5,415 nucleotides of DNA from Actinomycetota bacterium. Lineage in GTDB: Bacteria > Actinomycetota > Acidimicrobiia > Acidimicrobiales > JAFATL01. Of the stretch, positions 4,944 through 5,415 are shown one piece after another. The notes beneath the pieces were generated by a model. The model searched no databases and was not told the DNA's origin. It saw only the letters and a program-made list of their open reading frames with translations. A program made the translations under genes and the position numbers. Numbering within the stretch: the first letter of the stretch is position 1; each line of letters opens with the position of its first letter. The stretch lies in the NCBI GenBank assembly GCA_019243975.1, contig JAFATL010000135.1, positions 1 through 5,415 of the forward strand. The letters are read 5' to 3'.

Positions 4944-5415
4944 GCAGGGCCGGCGGGGGCGGCGGAGTCTTCCGCCGCCACAACACCACCCCGGCGGCGA
5001 CGCCCGCCGCTACCAGACCGCCGACGGCGGCGGCCGGGCCCGCTGGGGGGACCGGCATCCGGTCGCGCAAACGCACCGGATGGGCGAACGTGCGCACCTC
5101 CCACTCGCGCTCGCGCGCCAACTTCAGCAACGGTCGGTCGGGGTTGACCGCCACCGGGTGCCCGACCACCTCGAGCATCGGCGCGTCGGTGAACGAGTCG
5201 GAGTAGGCGTAGGACTCGGCCAGGTCGATGCCCTCGGCCACTGCCAACGCCTCCATCGCCTCCGCCTTCAGCGGTCCGTACGCGTAGCGGTGCATCCCGC
5301 CCGTGTAGCGGCCCTCGTCGTCGACCTCGGCCTGGGTGGCGATGGCCCCGTCGACGCCCAGGTACTCGGCCAGCGGCTCGACGATCTCCTCGGGTGAGGC
5401 CGACACGATGTACAC
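4897..5415 (-). CDS. HAD-IB family hydrolase, C-terminal 172 residues with membrane-anchor tail; 5' end outside window
   Basis: The frame is open to the right edge and its first visible codon (GTG 5415) is internal; the N-terminal part with HAD motif I (DxD) is not in the window. Visible motifs are motif II VSASP, the motif III lysine in YGPLKAEAM (about residue 50 of the visible part), and motif IV YSDSFTDAPML with D73 and D77, followed by GHPVAVNPD. These match the SerB-like HAD-IB phosphatase subfamily (TIGR01490-type), which hydrolyses phosphate esters using aspartate and Mg2+; the substrate is unknown. After the fold, about residues 125-146 form a glycine/alanine-rich hydrophobic segment followed by WRRK, then a proline run and a basic tail. 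This looks like a C-terminal membrane anchor with a short basic cytoplasmic end. The 3' end overlaps the convergent 24-aa frame by 47 nt. Confidence 0.88.
   Translation of the reverse strand: MYIVSASPEEIVEPLAEYLGVDGAIATQAEVDDEGRYTGGMHRYAYGPLKAEAMEALAVAEGIDLAESYAYSDSFTDAPMLEVVGHPVAVNPDRPLLKLAREREWEVRTFAHPVRLRDRMPVPPAGPAAAVGGLVAAGVAAGVVLWRRKTPPPPPALPTRLAASWRRRLPGR

Overview
The window is about 5.4 kb of GC-rich DNA, probably from an actinomycete-type bacterium. The best taxonomic clue is a full-length S-(hydroxymethyl)mycothiol dehydrogenase, because mycothiol is the actinobacterial thiol. GTG/TTG starts and a SigA/SigB-type sigma factor fit this. An Acidimicrobiia-like lineage is my guess from the style of several proteins; the sequence does not prove it.

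Layout. Positions 1-1038 (+) hold the 3' part of a ferritin-like protein gene and, 20 nt later, an unrecognised 187-aa protein gene, probably one operon. Converging on them with only 8 nt between stops is a small antibiotic-biosynthesis-monooxygenase (ABM) domain protein (1047-1349, -). A 252-nt divergent intergenic region separates it from a primary-type sigma-70 factor (1602-2540, +). Next is the most unusual part of the window, 2573-3599: one AbiEi-like/DUF559 (PD-(D/E)XK-type) nuclease gene bounded by two 49-bp inverted repeats, each of which is itself a perfect 16-bp-stem hairpin. The downstream copy contains the end of the gene and its stop codon. The unit looks like a self-contained cassette dropped between two convergent genes. 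On its far side is mscR (3613-4701, -), preceded on the same strand by selC, the selenocysteine tRNA (4738-4833, -). A 24-codon putative membrane microprotein (4869-4943, +) diverges from selC. The C-terminal part of a HAD-IB phosphatase-like protein with a membrane tail (4897-5415, -) runs off the right edge.

How the parts may work together. MscR oxidises the mycothiol adduct of formaldehyde, a route that leads to formate. tRNA-Sec is needed for selenoproteins, which in many bacteria include formate dehydrogenase. Their tandem, same-strand placement 36 nt apart is therefore suggestive, but no selenoprotein or sel protein gene lies in the window. The nuclease cassette appears unrelated to its neighbours and is the best candidate for an undescribed element: a nuclease gene framed by REP-like inverted palindromes, comparable in layout, but not in enzyme, to RAYT/REP units.
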